From positions 1 through 64,000 of the forward strand of contig JACDEU010000006.1 of the NCBI GenBank assembly GCA_013816245.1: a stretch of DNA of 64,000 nucleotides, in the 5' to 3' direction. Within the stretch, counting starts at the first letter, position 1; each line of letters starts with the position of its first letter. Below, one piece after another: positions 1-8,412 of this stretch. A program made the translations under genes and the position numbers. Below the pieces are notes generated by a model. It made no database searches and was not told where the DNA came from. It worked only from the letters and a program-made list of their open reading frames with translations. The DNA is from Actinomycetota bacterium. GTDB lineage: Bacteria > Actinomycetota > Thermoleophilia > Gaiellales > Gaiellaceae.

Positions 1-900
1 ACTAACAACCGTGCCGGCGATGACGCCGCCTTGGTCGCCGCCGCCGCGAAGGGCACCCGGCGGGATTAGGGCAACGTAGAAGCCCTCACTAGTCCTGACC
101 CAGCGGCTCGACGGCAGTTCCTCTCGGTCAATCCACATCGCTCGGACGCGCTGGCCGCGATGAATGGGATCGGTCGGGATGAAGAACTGGCCGTCTTCTT
201 GGCAGTAGGAGCGGCCAGGGCCGCTTGAGGAATAGACCCGTGCGCCAACATCTACTTGCACCTCGAAGCGCGTCCGGACGGCCGTGCCGTCGTGGTAGAA
301 GAGCTGGCCGCGCACGCCGTGCTGGTCGAGACCGAGACCGGCTTGACCCATCTCGTAGCGATCGGTTTCGCTGAGGTCGGTCGGACGCGGGACGACCAGC
401 TCAAGATCGCGTTGCGGACTGAGAAGGCCAGCGATCTTCCAGTTAGCCTTGACCGGCATCTGCTCAACCTCGACGCGCTCGATCCAGTCCTCGGGCCACA
501 TGAAGCTGACCCGTCCCTCGTAGTCCGTTTGCAAGACGAGATCGCCGCCACGGCGGTTGTAGAGAACAACTTCTTTACGGGCGACTGGTCGCCCATCCGG
601 GTACTTCAGAGTCAGCGTTCGCTCAATGCCCGGCGCGTGCGTCTCTAGGCTGCCTTTACGTAGATCTTCGGATGGCAGCTCGACGGTGACAACATCATCG
701 AGCCCGCGTAGAGAGATGTCGCGCTTTACCGCGCGCTTCTCGACCGAGACGACGTTGATCCAGTAGTCGTCCCAGTCGAAAAACAGCCGGCCGTCGTAGT
801 CGGTTTCGCCCTTAATCTCGCGACCACCGTTGCCTTCGATCTTGACTTCCTTCTTGGTCGCTGGGCGGCCATCGGGATAGAGAAGCAGCAGCACTGACAT
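1..900 (-). CDS. Triple-module Ig-like protein, partial (C-terminus off the window)
   Basis: An uninterrupted minus-strand frame starts at ATG 898-900 and runs 300 codons to base 1 without a stop, so the C-terminus is missing. I do not recognise the family. The sequence contains three related modules of about 85-95 residues: residues 4-79, 95-172 and 198-282. Modules 1 and 2 share YPDGRP near their start, then KEV, TDYxGR, FxW, W-I, V-x-VE and VK; module 3 keeps a weaker YHDGTAV and an EDGQFFIP strand. The alternation suggests beta-sandwich (Ig or carboxypeptidase-regulatory-like) folds. There is no signal peptide. It is divergent from the pilin-like gene at 1132, with an 18-bp palindrome between them. 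The open frame is certain; the fold is inferred. Confidence 0.7.
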   Translation of the reverse strand, partial: MSVLLLLYPDGRPATKKEVKIEGNGGREIKGETDYDGRLFFDWDDYWINVVSVEKRAVKRDISLRGLDDVVTVELPSEDLRKGSLETHAPGIERTLTLKYPDGRPVARKEVVLYNRRGGDLVLQTDYEGRVSFMWPEDWIERVEVEQMPVKANWKIAGLLSPQRDLELVVPRPTDLSETDRYEMGQAGLGLDQHGVRGQLFYHDGTAVRTRFEVQVDVGARVYSSSGPGRSYCQEDGQFFIPTDPIHRGQRVRAMWIDREELPSSRWVRTSEGFYVALIPPGALRGGGDQGGVIAGTVVS

Positions 901-939
901 AGGGCGACGGTAAGTCCGGCCGAAGGGGCTTGCTGGCTA

Positions 940-957
940 TTCGCTTACGTAAGCGAA
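940..957. promoter_or_regulatory. 18-bp perfect palindrome, candidate operator
   Basis: TTCGCTTACGTAAGCGAA is a perfect 18-bp palindrome. It lies 40 bases upstream of the minus-strand ATG at 900 and about 175 bases upstream of the pilin-like gene at 1132, so it is placed to serve a divergent promoter region. It has no T-tract and is not terminator-like. A dimeric repressor site is the simplest reading; the bound protein is unknown. Confidence 0.5.
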
Positions 958-1131
958 AAGGCCTTAGACCCTCAAAAACGGCCTTATCGTCGAGAGACGA
1001 TGAGACCACACCACTTCCATAACGGGGCTGTTCTGCGAGGCAATGGGGCAGTCCATGGCCGGACACGGTGCGCCCCCACTTGGTCGCGTCACAACTGGCA
1101 CGCGGGTCTCGCCGAAGCAACAGGAAGGGCG

Positions 1132-1581
1132 ATGGATCTCGGGGTTCAGGCAGGTTCCCGCAAGGGCCGCGCGCTGACGATTGCCGTCATCGGCAGTACC
1201 GTCAGCTTGCGTGCTACGAACGCCGTGGCCGCAGGCAGCGTCAGCGACTGCAAACAAGGCGCGACCGGCGGCATCGTCAGCCTCTTTCAGAACATCGGCA
1301 TTCTGCTGTACGTGATCGGCGGCGTTGTTGCCCTGGTCGCCTTTGCCGGCGCGGCCGTGATGTTCATGTTCTCCGGCGGCAATGAGGGTCGCGCCGAGAA
1401 AGGAATGCGCTGGGCCAAGAACACGGTCTGGGGCCTGGTCTTGCTGGCCGGCGGGTTCTTTATCCGCTCCGTTGTCGTTGATTTCGCCGCCAACTCCCAC
1501 ACCGTCGTCGCCGGCAAGGCGATGGGTGAAGGTGCCGACGCGCTCTTGACCAACTGTGGCCAGATCGGAGGGAGCAAGTGA
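1132..1581 (+). CDS. T4SS pilin-like (VirB2/TrbC-type) membrane protein
   Basis: 149 residues from ATG 1132; an upstream in-frame ATG at 1000 gives an improbable N-terminus. AGGAAGG lies just before the chosen start. The protein has a basic N-terminus, a hydrophobic signal-like stretch (about 12-33) ending in small residues, a long hydrophobic segment (about 44-80) ending FMFSGGNEG, and a second one (about 97-120). Two membrane segments around a short basic loop in a small exported protein are the plan of type IV secretion pilins, and the FSGGNEGRxEKG stretch resembles the actinobacterial T4SS-pilin family. The next gene overlaps it as TGATG, so the two are translationally coupled. A conjugation or surface-pilus role is inferred. 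Confidence 0.6.
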   Translation: MDLGVQAGSRKGRALTIAVIGSTVSLRATNAVAAGSVSDCKQGATGGIVSLFQNIGILLYVIGGVVALVAFAGAAVMFMFSGGNEGRAEKGMRWAKNTVWGLVLLAGGFFIRSVVVDFAANSHTVVAGKAMGEGADALLTNCGQIGGSK

Positions 1582-2045
1582 TGGATGGCCCCGACATCAA
1601 TGGTCTTCTTGGACGCGCGCGTGAAGATGACGCGCTCACACCGGAGCTACCCGAGCGTCGCCGTCGAAGCGTCGGGCCACGCCGTGACATTGGTGTGCCG
1701 TCAATGGCGCCGGCAGAGAGCGCGCCATTGGTTGAGCAGCCGCCGGCGACACCGCAGCTTCACGACTTCGGCTCCATTGAGCTTGACGACCTAGATGTGT
1801 CTCCCCTGAATGCGCCTGACCGCGAGCACGTCCGCGCACGACTGGCCTCCCCGCCTGAGATGGCCCCGCCCGAGCCAGGTCCGGAAGGCGCAAAGTTCTG
1901 GAGCCCCCGCGTTCCGGTGGGGACGATCACGCTGCACGGCGTCGAGATTCCAGTCGAGGCTGACGGACGGCCGATCCTCGAACCGCTCGATGGCCGAGAC
2001 TTCGGGCCAGGATCGCTCTCGCGCCTGGTTGAGCACTTCGAGTAG
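1581..2045 (+). CDS. Unknown protein coupled to the pilin-like gene
   Basis: 154 residues from ATG 1581, overlapping the previous stop as TGATG; GTG 1578 is an alternative. GGAGGGAG upstream serves as the ribosome site inside the previous gene. The N-terminal two thirds is charged, proline-rich and probably disordered, with DIN and LLGRAREDD near the start. A short ordered C-terminal piece (about 110-150) reads like a beta hairpin followed by LVEHFE. There is no membrane segment and no known domain. Tight coupling to a pilin-like gene suggests a cytoplasmic partner in the same apparatus, which is inference. Confidence 0.5.
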   Translation: MDGPDINGLLGRAREDDALTPELPERRRRSVGPRRDIGVPSMAPAESAPLVEQPPATPQLHDFGSIELDDLDVSPLNAPDREHVRARLASPPEMAPPEPGPEGAKFWSPRVPVGTITLHGVEIPVEADGRPILEPLDGRDFGPGSLSRLVEHFE

Positions 2046-2072
2046 CGAGACGACTGCGACGGTGCAGCGGCC

Positions 2073-3212
2073 CTATTTGCCGGGGTCTTCGTTGTTGCCG
2101 AGATCTCCGGGGTCGGGCGACGGATCGTTGGTCGGCTCGGGCGAAGGTTCAGGTGTCGCCGGCGAACGATGAGGCAAGACGGCTTCTGCGCCGGTCTTTG
2201 CGGGCGGAGCCATCGCGGGCGCAGGCTTGGGTTCGGCAGGCGGCATCGCGTCGAACACGGCCGACTCCGTGGGGCTTTCGATGTAAGACGGCGACGTTGC
2301 GGTGCCAGCGTTTGTGCTCTCCGCTTCCATGGCTCGCACCGGCTCGGCAGCATCTGTGACGACCTCGATGTCATCGCCGAGCTGCGGGTTGCGCGCCTCC
2401 TCGATGTCCTGCATATCAGGGTGAAAGTCGGCGCTCGGTGCATTGCCATCGAGTTCGATGGCATCTGGGGCAATCGTGTAGCTCGGCGGCGCCTTTACTT
2501 TTTGTTGGCGGTCGTTGATGTCGCCTTCGCCGCCAGCCGCTTGTTCGCGTTGCGTCGCTGTCTGCACGTCGGGATGATCCAGTCTTTGCCTCTCGTCGTG
2601 CTGTTCCTGATCAAGCCTCGGAGTCGAGTCATTCGATGCTTCCGTTCTTCCGACGACGAAAGTTAGCTCTCCTGTGTCGTCAAGTCTCCGTAGTGAGTGT
2701 TCGATCGTCTCGGGCTCGGGATCGTCGAGCCAGCGACCGTAGGTTCTATCCGTCGCCACATCCTTGTCGAGCTTCTCCAACTGCTGCTGAACAGCCTCGG
2801 CCGTTGGCGCAATTTTTCGATCTCGCAAGTGTTTGGCAATGTATTCGCGGTGGGCCACATCGAGTTCTTCGTGCTCTAGGGGCGACTCTAGAGTGCGTTG
2901 TCGAAGACGGAAGTGGATGTGAGTCAAGAACAGCTCGCGATCCGCTTGGCCTTCTTGAATCTCATCATCCGTTCGAGAAGCTCTTTGGAGCAGAGCTACC
3001 GCTGGCGCCAAGGGCCGAGAGAGAAGTTTTCCCATGCGTGTGTCCTCGAAGTATCTGCCAGCCTTGACAGCCGGGTCATAAATGGCCTTCTCAACGGCCT
3101 CTCCAATAACATCTAGCTTCTTTTGGCGCCTTAGCTCTTCACGGAACCAGAACTCAGCCCGCTCATCGTTGATAACAAAGTCGCGGGCAATCGACGCTTT
3201 GGTGGCGGCCAT
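2073..3212 (-). CDS. Unknown helical protein with long acidic, proline-rich tail
   Basis: 379 residues from ATG 3212, which starts one base beyond the upstream gene's stop; a longer start at 3257 would overlap that gene. Residues 1-170 are charged and helical (KASIARDFVIND, then several amphipathic helices). From about 190 onward the sequence is acidic and low in complexity, and it ends in repeats of P, E, D and N. No enzyme motif is visible. It is transcribed with 3214-3675. The plan fits an element-encoded scaffold or mobilisation accessory protein, but nothing specific supports that. Confidence 0.5.
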   Translation of the reverse strand: MAATKASIARDFVINDERAEFWFREELRRQKKLDVIGEAVEKAIYDPAVKAGRYFEDTRMGKLLSRPLAPAVALLQRASRTDDEIQEGQADRELFLTHIHFRLRQRTLESPLEHEELDVAHREYIAKHLRDRKIAPTAEAVQQQLEKLDKDVATDRTYGRWLDDPEPETIEHSLRRLDDTGELTFVVGRTEASNDSTPRLDQEQHDERQRLDHPDVQTATQREQAAGGEGDINDRQQKVKAPPSYTIAPDAIELDGNAPSADFHPDMQDIEEARNPQLGDDIEVVTDAAEPVRAMEAESTNAGTATSPSYIESPTESAVFDAMPPAEPKPAPAMAPPAKTGAEAVLPHRSPATPEPSPEPTNDPSPDPGDLGNNEDPGK

Positions 3213-3213
3213 C

Positions 3214-3675
3214 TCAAGCCGCCGGCGGAGCGAGTTCGCCGGCGCCGTGCAGTTCAAGCCATCGCCGGACGGGCTCTTTGTTCATCCTCTGCCAGATTCG
3301 TGCAGGAGCTGGCAGCCTTGTCAGTTTCTCTTGAAAGTCAGCAGCCGATTGGACGTTCAGTAGGAAGGAGAACCCAACACTCAACAACCCAGCAACGGAA
3401 AGCACCTGCGACAAGACAGCCTCCTCATCAGGTTCAGCCGCGCTTTCTCGCATGAGAAGCTCCATCGTCACCGAACCTCTGGCGAGGTTCGTGACAACAA
3501 TGTGACTGAAGTCATTAAGCCGCGCATAGAAGCCGGCCTGAACTTCGGGAGACTGCTTCAGCACGTATGGCGCTTCAGCTACGAAGTCTATGTAGTAGCC
3601 GTAAGCGTCCCCAATGAGGTTCCCCAGCTCATCACTTAACTGATCCTGAAGAGGAGCAAGTTCGAGAGTAGACAT
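3214..3675 (-). CDS. Unknown soluble helical protein of the integrated element
   Basis: 153 residues from ATG 3675. It is a mixed-charge, leucine-rich helical protein. A hydrophobic stretch at about 88-105 (VLSVAGLLSVGFSFLLNV) could be a buried helix or a single membrane segment. It ends one base before the start of the 2073-3212 gene, so the two form an operon. No family recognised. Confidence 0.45.
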   Translation of the reverse strand: MSTLELAPLQDQLSDELGNLIGDAYGYYIDFVAEAPYVLKQSPEVQAGFYARLNDFSHIVVTNLARGSVTMELLMRESAAEPDEEAVLSQVLSVAGLLSVGFSFLLNVQSAADFQEKLTRLPAPARIWQRMNKEPVRRWLELHGAGELAPPAA

Positions 3676-3719
3676 ACCACCACTATCGCCCCACCAAGGC
3701 GGGCACGCCGGGATTTCGC

Positions 3720-4748
3720 TTAGCGGCGCCTCTGCCTCTTCCGCGCCTCGACCAGCATCGCCCCAAAGCCGCCGTGTCGTTGCAGCGAGCTCAGCGGTGG
3801 CAAGTCTTCATCCGCACGCGCTTTCTGCTGGTAGAGCCGCTGCGTCAGGCGCTCACTAGCCGAGAGCTCCGCGAGCAGACGAACGAGCGCGTCGAGACAC
3901 TCCTGGTGTGTCCAGCGGTGTCGCCGGCGCCTAACCGGCTCGAAACTGGCGCCGAGCTCGACCGGCTTTGAGTAGTCGGGGCGCTGCTCGCGCGGCACCA
4001 GTCCGGTCGGCGTCCATTTGCCCCAGTCGTCTCTCGAGACGCGCAGTTGGGCTACGTAGTCACCCCAGCGCCCGGACTTCTTCGCCAGCGAAAAACCGTT
4101 GGCCCTAGCGAAAATTTCTAGCTCGTGCTGGGTCGGCAATGCCCCCAGGCTCTCTAGGGCCAGCTCTAGGGCTTGCACTATGGGGACGCCTTGATGCGTC
4201 GGCTTGTTACGGGGCCTGGGGTCGAGCCCAGCGATTTTTAGGGCCGCATCCCAACTGCCAGCAACCCGGACGATCTGGCCTTCCGTTGGCAGCAAGGGCG
4301 CGCTGCGATGGCCGCGCCGAAGGCTGGCCCTTTCGAACATCCGCGTGCGCTCTTCAAGGTAGTCCGCCGGCAGCAGCGTCTTCTTGCCAAGGCGTAGAGC
4401 AACCGTCCTTAGCGCCGCCTTGACCACGCTGGCATCAAAGAACTCTTCTTCCCCGTCGCCCAGGTGCTGCCCGAGGCTGATGTCTTTATCACGGGTCGGA
4501 TCGGTCGCTAGGGCAAGCACGTCCCGCCAGGGCATCTTGAGGCGTACTGCTGTCTGCTTGCCGCTTGGCGCATCGGCGTAGCCGCTCCTAGTACGGGCGT
4601 AGTCGTATTCGCGCTGCGAGATCTGGCCCGGCGCCGTTGGGCTAGCGACCACGGCCACTGCCCCAACAACATCAAGCAAGGTGCGCAGGTCGTAGCGGGC
4701 CTCGTAGCGGCCGGTCTTTGTCCGCTCGTTGTAGCTCACCTGACTCAA
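3720..4748 (-). CDS. Protein of tandem homing-endonuclease-associated repeats
   Basis: 342 residues from TTG 4748 (GTG 4739 is an alternative). Several helical units resemble the homing-endonuclease-associated repeat (HNH_repeat, PF18780). The clearest is at about 125-175, with LPTEGQIVRVAGSWDAALK followed by IAGLDPR; others lie at about 40-80, 190-250 and 275-340 (LSSLQRHGGFGAML). In known proteins these units accompany HNH nucleases and bind DNA. No HNH or GIY-YIG catalytic motif is present here. It is probably a DNA-binding protein of the element, possibly a regulator. The family call is from recognition and was not checked against a profile. Confidence 0.6.
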   Translation of the reverse strand: MSQVSYNERTKTGRYEARYDLRTLLDVVGAVAVVASPTAPGQISQREYDYARTRSGYADAPSGKQTAVRLKMPWRDVLALATDPTRDKDISLGQHLGDGEEEFFDASVVKAALRTVALRLGKKTLLPADYLEERTRMFERASLRRGHRSAPLLPTEGQIVRVAGSWDAALKIAGLDPRPRNKPTHQGVPIVQALELALESLGALPTQHELEIFARANGFSLAKKSGRWGDYVAQLRVSRDDWGKWTPTGLVPREQRPDYSKPVELGASFEPVRRRRHRWTHQECLDALVRLLAELSASERLTQRLYQQKARADEDLPPLSSLQRHGGFGAMLVEARKRQRRR

Positions 4749-4885
4749 GCTATTTGGCCCATCGGCCAGGGCCGGCGCGGCCCTAATTGCACAAATCCAG
4801 CGAACTCACTCAAAGGAGTGATCTTTAGGCCACACCCCTATCAACACTCCATTGCCAGAAAGGACGCCCTAGCTTCGATCTACTA

Positions 4886-5578
4886 ATGCCCGTCCAGCGC
4901 ATCAGCCCACCGCTTCACCTTCCCGGCGCCACTGAGTTCTCTGCCGACCGAGATGTGCTGAGTGCGCTTTGGCTAGTCAAGACGCTGAAGCAGACCAAGT
5001 GGCTCTACCGCGACCTCGAAGCAGCGACGCTGCTTGATAAGAACTGGGGCCGGCGCAAGGAGCCCGGCAGTTGGGCACTGGCTTACCTGGCCTTCGTTGT
5101 CTCTGACTGCCGGGCCGCTGTTGAGAAGTGGTGGGCCGAGGCGCCGATTGAACTCTGGCGGGAGTGCGGCTTCGCCCGGCGCCCGAGTTACCAGACGACC
5201 TATGAGCGGTTCGTCGAGCTCGAGTGCGTCGCTGACGAGTTCGCCAAGGTCGCTAGCAAGCTCATCCAACACTGCAAGAAGCACGAGTCACAGATTGGCG
5301 CGCACGTCCATATTGACGGCACCGAGGCTGAGACTCACGCCGCGCCCGTTCATGACTGTCAGCCGGGTGAGGGTTGCCAGTGGGGCGGGGCTAAGCCCAG
5401 TCGCACGGCCAAGCGGCCTCGGCGGGTCTCAACGGATGTTGTTCGTGCCGAGCGCCAGAGAGACGCCGACGATGTTCCTAACGAGACCCCGAACATCGGT
5501 GAGGCTGACGAAGTAAAAGAGATGCCTGATGGACGATTGCGCTTCCGTATTGGACCAGCACTGGTATCGCACGCTTGA
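4886..5578 (+). CDS. DDE transposase, N-terminal half (frameshifted)
   Basis: 230 residues from ATG 4886. It is the N-terminal half of an IS4/IS1182-like DDE transposase. The first catalytic acid is D144 in HVHIDGTEAETHA. The frame ends at 5578 with a tail (PALVSHA) that looks like out-of-frame noise. The family continues in the +1 frame from about 5545. Either a one-base change broke the gene or a +1 frameshift joins the halves. No clear terminal inverted repeats were found by eye. Confidence 0.7.
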   Translation: MPVQRISPPLHLPGATEFSADRDVLSALWLVKTLKQTKWLYRDLEAATLLDKNWGRRKEPGSWALAYLAFVVSDCRAAVEKWWAEAPIELWRECGFARRPSYQTTYERFVELECVADEFAKVASKLIQHCKKHESQIGAHVHIDGTEAETHAAPVHDCQPGEGCQWGGAKPSRTAKRPRRVSTDVVRAERQRDADDVPNETPNIGEADEVKEMPDGRLRFRIGPALVSHA

Positions 5579-6515
5579 CGCCACTGCCGGCTTTCGGGCC
5601 TATATGGGAGCACGTGGTGCGCGCCGATTTTGGCACGGCTACTACAACATCAAGAGCATTGACCACTACACCGGAGCACCGCTTGCCATAGGCATTTACT
5701 CGGCGTCGAAGAACGAACACACCTGTTATCCAGACCTGTTTGAGCGCCTGCAACGGAACATTGGGGGCAACCCGGAGAGCATCGTTGCTGATAAGGGCTT
5801 CTCGATTGAAGCCGTCTTCGCGCACAACACGAATAACGGCGTGGCCTCGGTTATTCCCTGGCGCAAGGGCAAAGGGCGCTTGCAGCGCCAGGACTTTGAC
5901 ACGCACGACAGGCACGGCATCCCGCGCTGCAAGCACTGCGGCGCTGAGTGTGAGTTCATCCGCTTCCGCGTCGAGAAGGGCGGCCCTCGTCTTTGGTTTC
6001 GTTGTCTGAACCAGGCCAATAGAACGCCGGCGGCTTGCGCGCGTATTCAGTCGATCACTTGTAAGACCGACTACCGGCTGTTGCTGCCGCTTTGGCGCAC
6101 CGAGCCCATCTACCACGAGCTCGCTAGCAGTCACTCGCAGTACGAGCGAGTTCATCGCCATTGGCGCGAGCGTTACTTGGTTGCCGGTGACAATCTGGCG
6201 ACCCGCCCGAAGCGCCGGGGGATTGGCTGCCAGGAGCTACGCGCCCAGGCGGCACTGCTCGCTGAGTGGCTGCGCATCTCTTGGCGTGAAGGTTGGCTTG
6301 GCAGCGCGAGACGCAACAAGAAGTCGCCGGCGCGCTACGCCTCCTTTGGCGTTACTGGCAGCCGGGGCCTTAAGAAGTTCCGCATCAAGGCTGGCCTTCG
6401 TGTTCCGTACGGCCAGCAGGCCGCATTGCTTGGCCTTGGCGAAGCAACGCCGCCCTCTCGTCGCGTTGCTGCACCACCGGGTGACCCGCCCGACTACGGC
6501 GGCGTCCCCTTCTAG
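5529..6515 (+). CDS. DDE transposase, C-terminal half (+1 frame)
   Basis: The C-terminal half of the element's transposase, in the +1 frame relative to 4886-5578. True family sequence begins near HWYRTLDATAG. It contains the second catalytic acid (IVADKGF, D88 of this frame), the RHGIPRCKHCG segment with later cysteines that may form a zinc ribbon, and LLLPLWRT. The ATG at 5529 is unlikely to be a natural start, because the residues before HWYRT are not family-like. Reading R-I-G from the first frame and then skipping one base gives a continuous protein of about 550 residues. Confidence 0.7.
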   Translation: MDDCASVLDQHWYRTLDATAGFRAYMGARGARRFWHGYYNIKSIDHYTGAPLAIGIYSASKNEHTCYPDLFERLQRNIGGNPESIVADKGFSIEAVFAHNTNNGVASVIPWRKGKGRLQRQDFDTHDRHGIPRCKHCGAECEFIRFRVEKGGPRLWFRCLNQANRTPAACARIQSITCKTDYRLLLPLWRTEPIYHELASSHSQYERVHRHWRERYLVAGDNLATRPKRRGIGCQELRAQAALLAEWLRISWREGWLGSARRNKKSPARYASFGVTGSRGLKKFRIKAGLRVPYGQQAALLGLGEATPPSRRVAAPPGDPPDYGGVPF

Positions 6516-6536
6516 TCGTCAGAAGGCGCCGGCGAC

Positions 6537-6605
6537 CTAACCAACATCGAGCGAACAGGCTCCGCGACAAGCGGGGCCTCAGCTTGTTCTCAGAGCGCCG
6601 GTTAG
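6537..6605. other. Nested stem-loop downstream of the transposase
   Basis: Outer arms CTAACC (6537-6542) and GGTTAG (6600-6605) enclose a strong hairpin, GGCTCCGC (6558-6565), loop GACAA, GCGGGGCC (6571-6578), with one G-T pair. It lies 21 bases after the transposase stop. It has no T-tract, so it could be an element end or a factor-dependent terminator. Confidence 0.4.
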
Positions 6606-6641
6606 TCGTTCCTTCGGGGCGAATTTGCCTGCAAAAGCGGT

Positions 6642-6655
6642 TCGAACCGGCGACC
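6642..6655. repeat. 14-bp copy of the tRNA-Ala T-arm (att-like)
   Basis: TCGAACCGGCGACC at 6642-6655 is repeated exactly at 6748-6761, inside the T-arm and variable region of tRNA-Ala(CGC). The copy lies on the element side, 3' of the tRNA. It may be an attachment-site remnant or a leftover tRNA fragment. The identity is short, and conserved T-arm sequence recurs by chance in tRNA genes. Confidence 0.35.
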
Positions 6656-6729
6656 GCCAGCAAGTGTCGTCGAGATGCTCTGCTGCCGGGTGAAATTTCG
6701 GCTAATCCAGAGGTCTTGCCGAAACACTC

Positions 6730-6805
<76 letters not shown>

Positions 6806-6835
6806 GCGGTCGGGGAAGTGTAGCTTCCGGTTTCC

Positions 6836-7471
6836 GTGGAGACGAATCGTGTCGAGGCCTTCAGCGACGGCGTTTTCGCCATCGCGATCACGCTCCTGAT
6901 TCTCACCGTGGGGATCGACCGCTCGCCGCGCGGCGACCTCGGCGGCTACCTGACCGGGCTCTGGCCCGCGTATCTCGCTTACACCGCCAGCTTCTTGACG
7001 ATCGGGATCATGTGGATCAACCATCACCTGATCTTCCGGCAGTTCGCGCGGGCCGACGGGCCGATGATGATCCTGAACCTGCTCCTCTTGATGCTGATCG
7101 CCTTCTTGCCGTTCCCGACGCGCGTCGTCGCGGAGTTCGCGCGCTCGGGCGCCGACCGCCGGGATGCAGCACTGCTCTACGGGCTGACGACGACGATCAC
7201 CGCGATCTGCTTCATCGCGCTGTGGCTATACGGATCGCGCCGGCTCTTGCATCCGGACGCCGATCCGCGTGTCGTCAGCGGCATCACGAGGAGCTACTTG
7301 CCCGGGATGCCGGTCTACGGGGCGGCAACGCTCCTCGCGTTCGTCAGCGCCACGGCGAGCCTGGTCATATTCGGCCTGATCGCCATCTTCTACGCACTCG
7401 CGGCTGCATTGTTCTCGCGAACGCCCTCGACCGTCGAGCGCACGGCTGCTTCGGGCGACCCACCGCTGTAA
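6836..7471 (+). CDS. TMEM175-family potassium channel protein
   Basis: 211 residues from GTG 6836. The N-terminus METNRVEAFSDGVFAIAIT carries the TMEM175/DUF1211 signature RxxxFSDGVFAIAIT that lines the pore. About six membrane helices follow, with MWINHH in the third. The length matches bacterial TMEM175 monomers, which in other species form K+-selective leak channels. Its last 82 bases overlap the end of the RuBisCO-like gene on the other strand. The family call is strong; physiology here is inferred. Confidence 0.85.
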   Translation: METNRVEAFSDGVFAIAITLLILTVGIDRSPRGDLGGYLTGLWPAYLAYTASFLTIGIMWINHHLIFRQFARADGPMMILNLLLLMLIAFLPFPTRVVAEFARSGADRRDAALLYGLTTTITAICFIALWLYGSRRLLHPDADPRVVSGITRSYLPGMPVYGAATLLAFVSATASLVIFGLIAIFYALAAALFSRTPSTVERTAASGDPPL

Positions 7472-8412
7472 GCCGCGGAGCCGAGCAGCACCATCACGCC
7501 GGACCTCGTTCCTGCAGCCATTACTTGCTCAGCAGCGTTGTCCGGCCCGACGCCGCCGCCGAGCACGGCAACACAGCGTTTCGCGCTACCACGGTGACAC
7601 GCGGCGATCTCGGCGCGCACTTCCTCCGGAGTGTCGTACACCGTCCCCGTGAACGATCCCACCTGCACGAAGTCGGCGCCGCAGAGTCGCGTGAGCTCTG
7701 CGATCACGTCGGGAGCAACACCGATGGTGCGACTCCTTGCCCACAGTGCCGCACCGACGCGGTGGGCGAAGATCGGCACGCCGAGCTCCGCTTCGCGTAG
7801 CGCGCGGACGGAGTCGAGGCCCTGTGCGAAAGCGTTCACCATCACCGCTCCCGCACCCAACTCGACGACGCGGGCGGCGCGCTCGAGCAGCGAGTCGATC
7901 GGGCCCGTCACGTTCGCCGCATAGCGAACGCTGCCCGGCAACACGGCCGCGACTGCGGAGACCCGCGCCTCCAGCGGGCACCACTGCGGATCGCCGAGGA
8001 GCTCGTCGTCCTTGATCAGGTCGGCGCCCCCGGCGGCCAGTTGCTCGGCCGTCGCGGCCACCTCCGCAGGCGACAGACCGAGCGATGGCTTCACGATCGC
8101 GCCGACGAGCACCTTCTCCGGCGCGTCGAATGCCGGCCCAGGTAAAAGACCCGTGGGCCATTCCACTCCGATGAGGCGGCAACGCGTGAACACGGCGGCG
8201 TCGGCCCACTCGCCCGCGAGCAGAGAGGAGACGAGCAGCGTGACATCTCCGTCGAAGTTGGTGACCGGAAACTCCAGCACGAAGCACCCGTCCTGCTCGC
8301 CGACGACATGGGCGCGCACGTGCTCCGGCCCGTCGGCGCGCCCGACGGACTCGATCAGCGCGAGCGTCTCCGCCGCCTTGGGCGGGTCGATCTCGTAGAT
8401 GGCCCGAAGCAC
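7390..8412 (-). CDS. RuBisCO-like protein (form IV)
   Basis: 340 residues from GTG 8412; a frame extension to 8571 lacks family-like sequence. An N-terminal domain of about 105 residues is followed by a TIM barrel. KPSLGLS (Lys 108) and KDDE (134-137) match the RuBisCO catalytic lysine and metal-binding Lys/Asp/Glu, and AHR is kept. The loop-6 lysine position reads GSFTGTVYDTP without the usual Lys, so it is probably not a carboxylase. Form IV proteins act in sulfur salvage or unknown isomerase reactions, and no salvage neighbours are present. The start overlaps the divergent AlkZ-like gene by 14 bases; the end overlaps TMEM175. Confidence 0.85.
   Translation of the reverse strand: MLRAIYEIDPPKAAETLALIESVGRADGPEHVRAHVVGEQDGCFVLEFPVTNFDGDVTLLVSSLLAGEWADAAVFTRCRLIGVEWPTGLLPGPAFDAPEKVLVGAIVKPSLGLSPAEVAATAEQLAAGGADLIKDDELLGDPQWCPLEARVSAVAAVLPGSVRYAANVTGPIDSLLERAARVVELGAGAVMVNAFAQGLDSVRALREAELGVPIFAHRVGAALWARSRTIGVAPDVIAELTRLCGADFVQVGSFTGTVYDTPEEVRAEIAACHRGSAKRCVAVLGGGVGPDNAAEQVMAAGTRSGVMVLLGSAAYSGGSPEAAVRSTVEGVRENNAAASA

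Noticed and set aside
1000-1131. N-terminal extension of the pilin-like gene from ATG 1000
   Set aside because: It would place 44 His/Arg-rich residues before the signal sequence; ATG 1132 has a better ribosome site.
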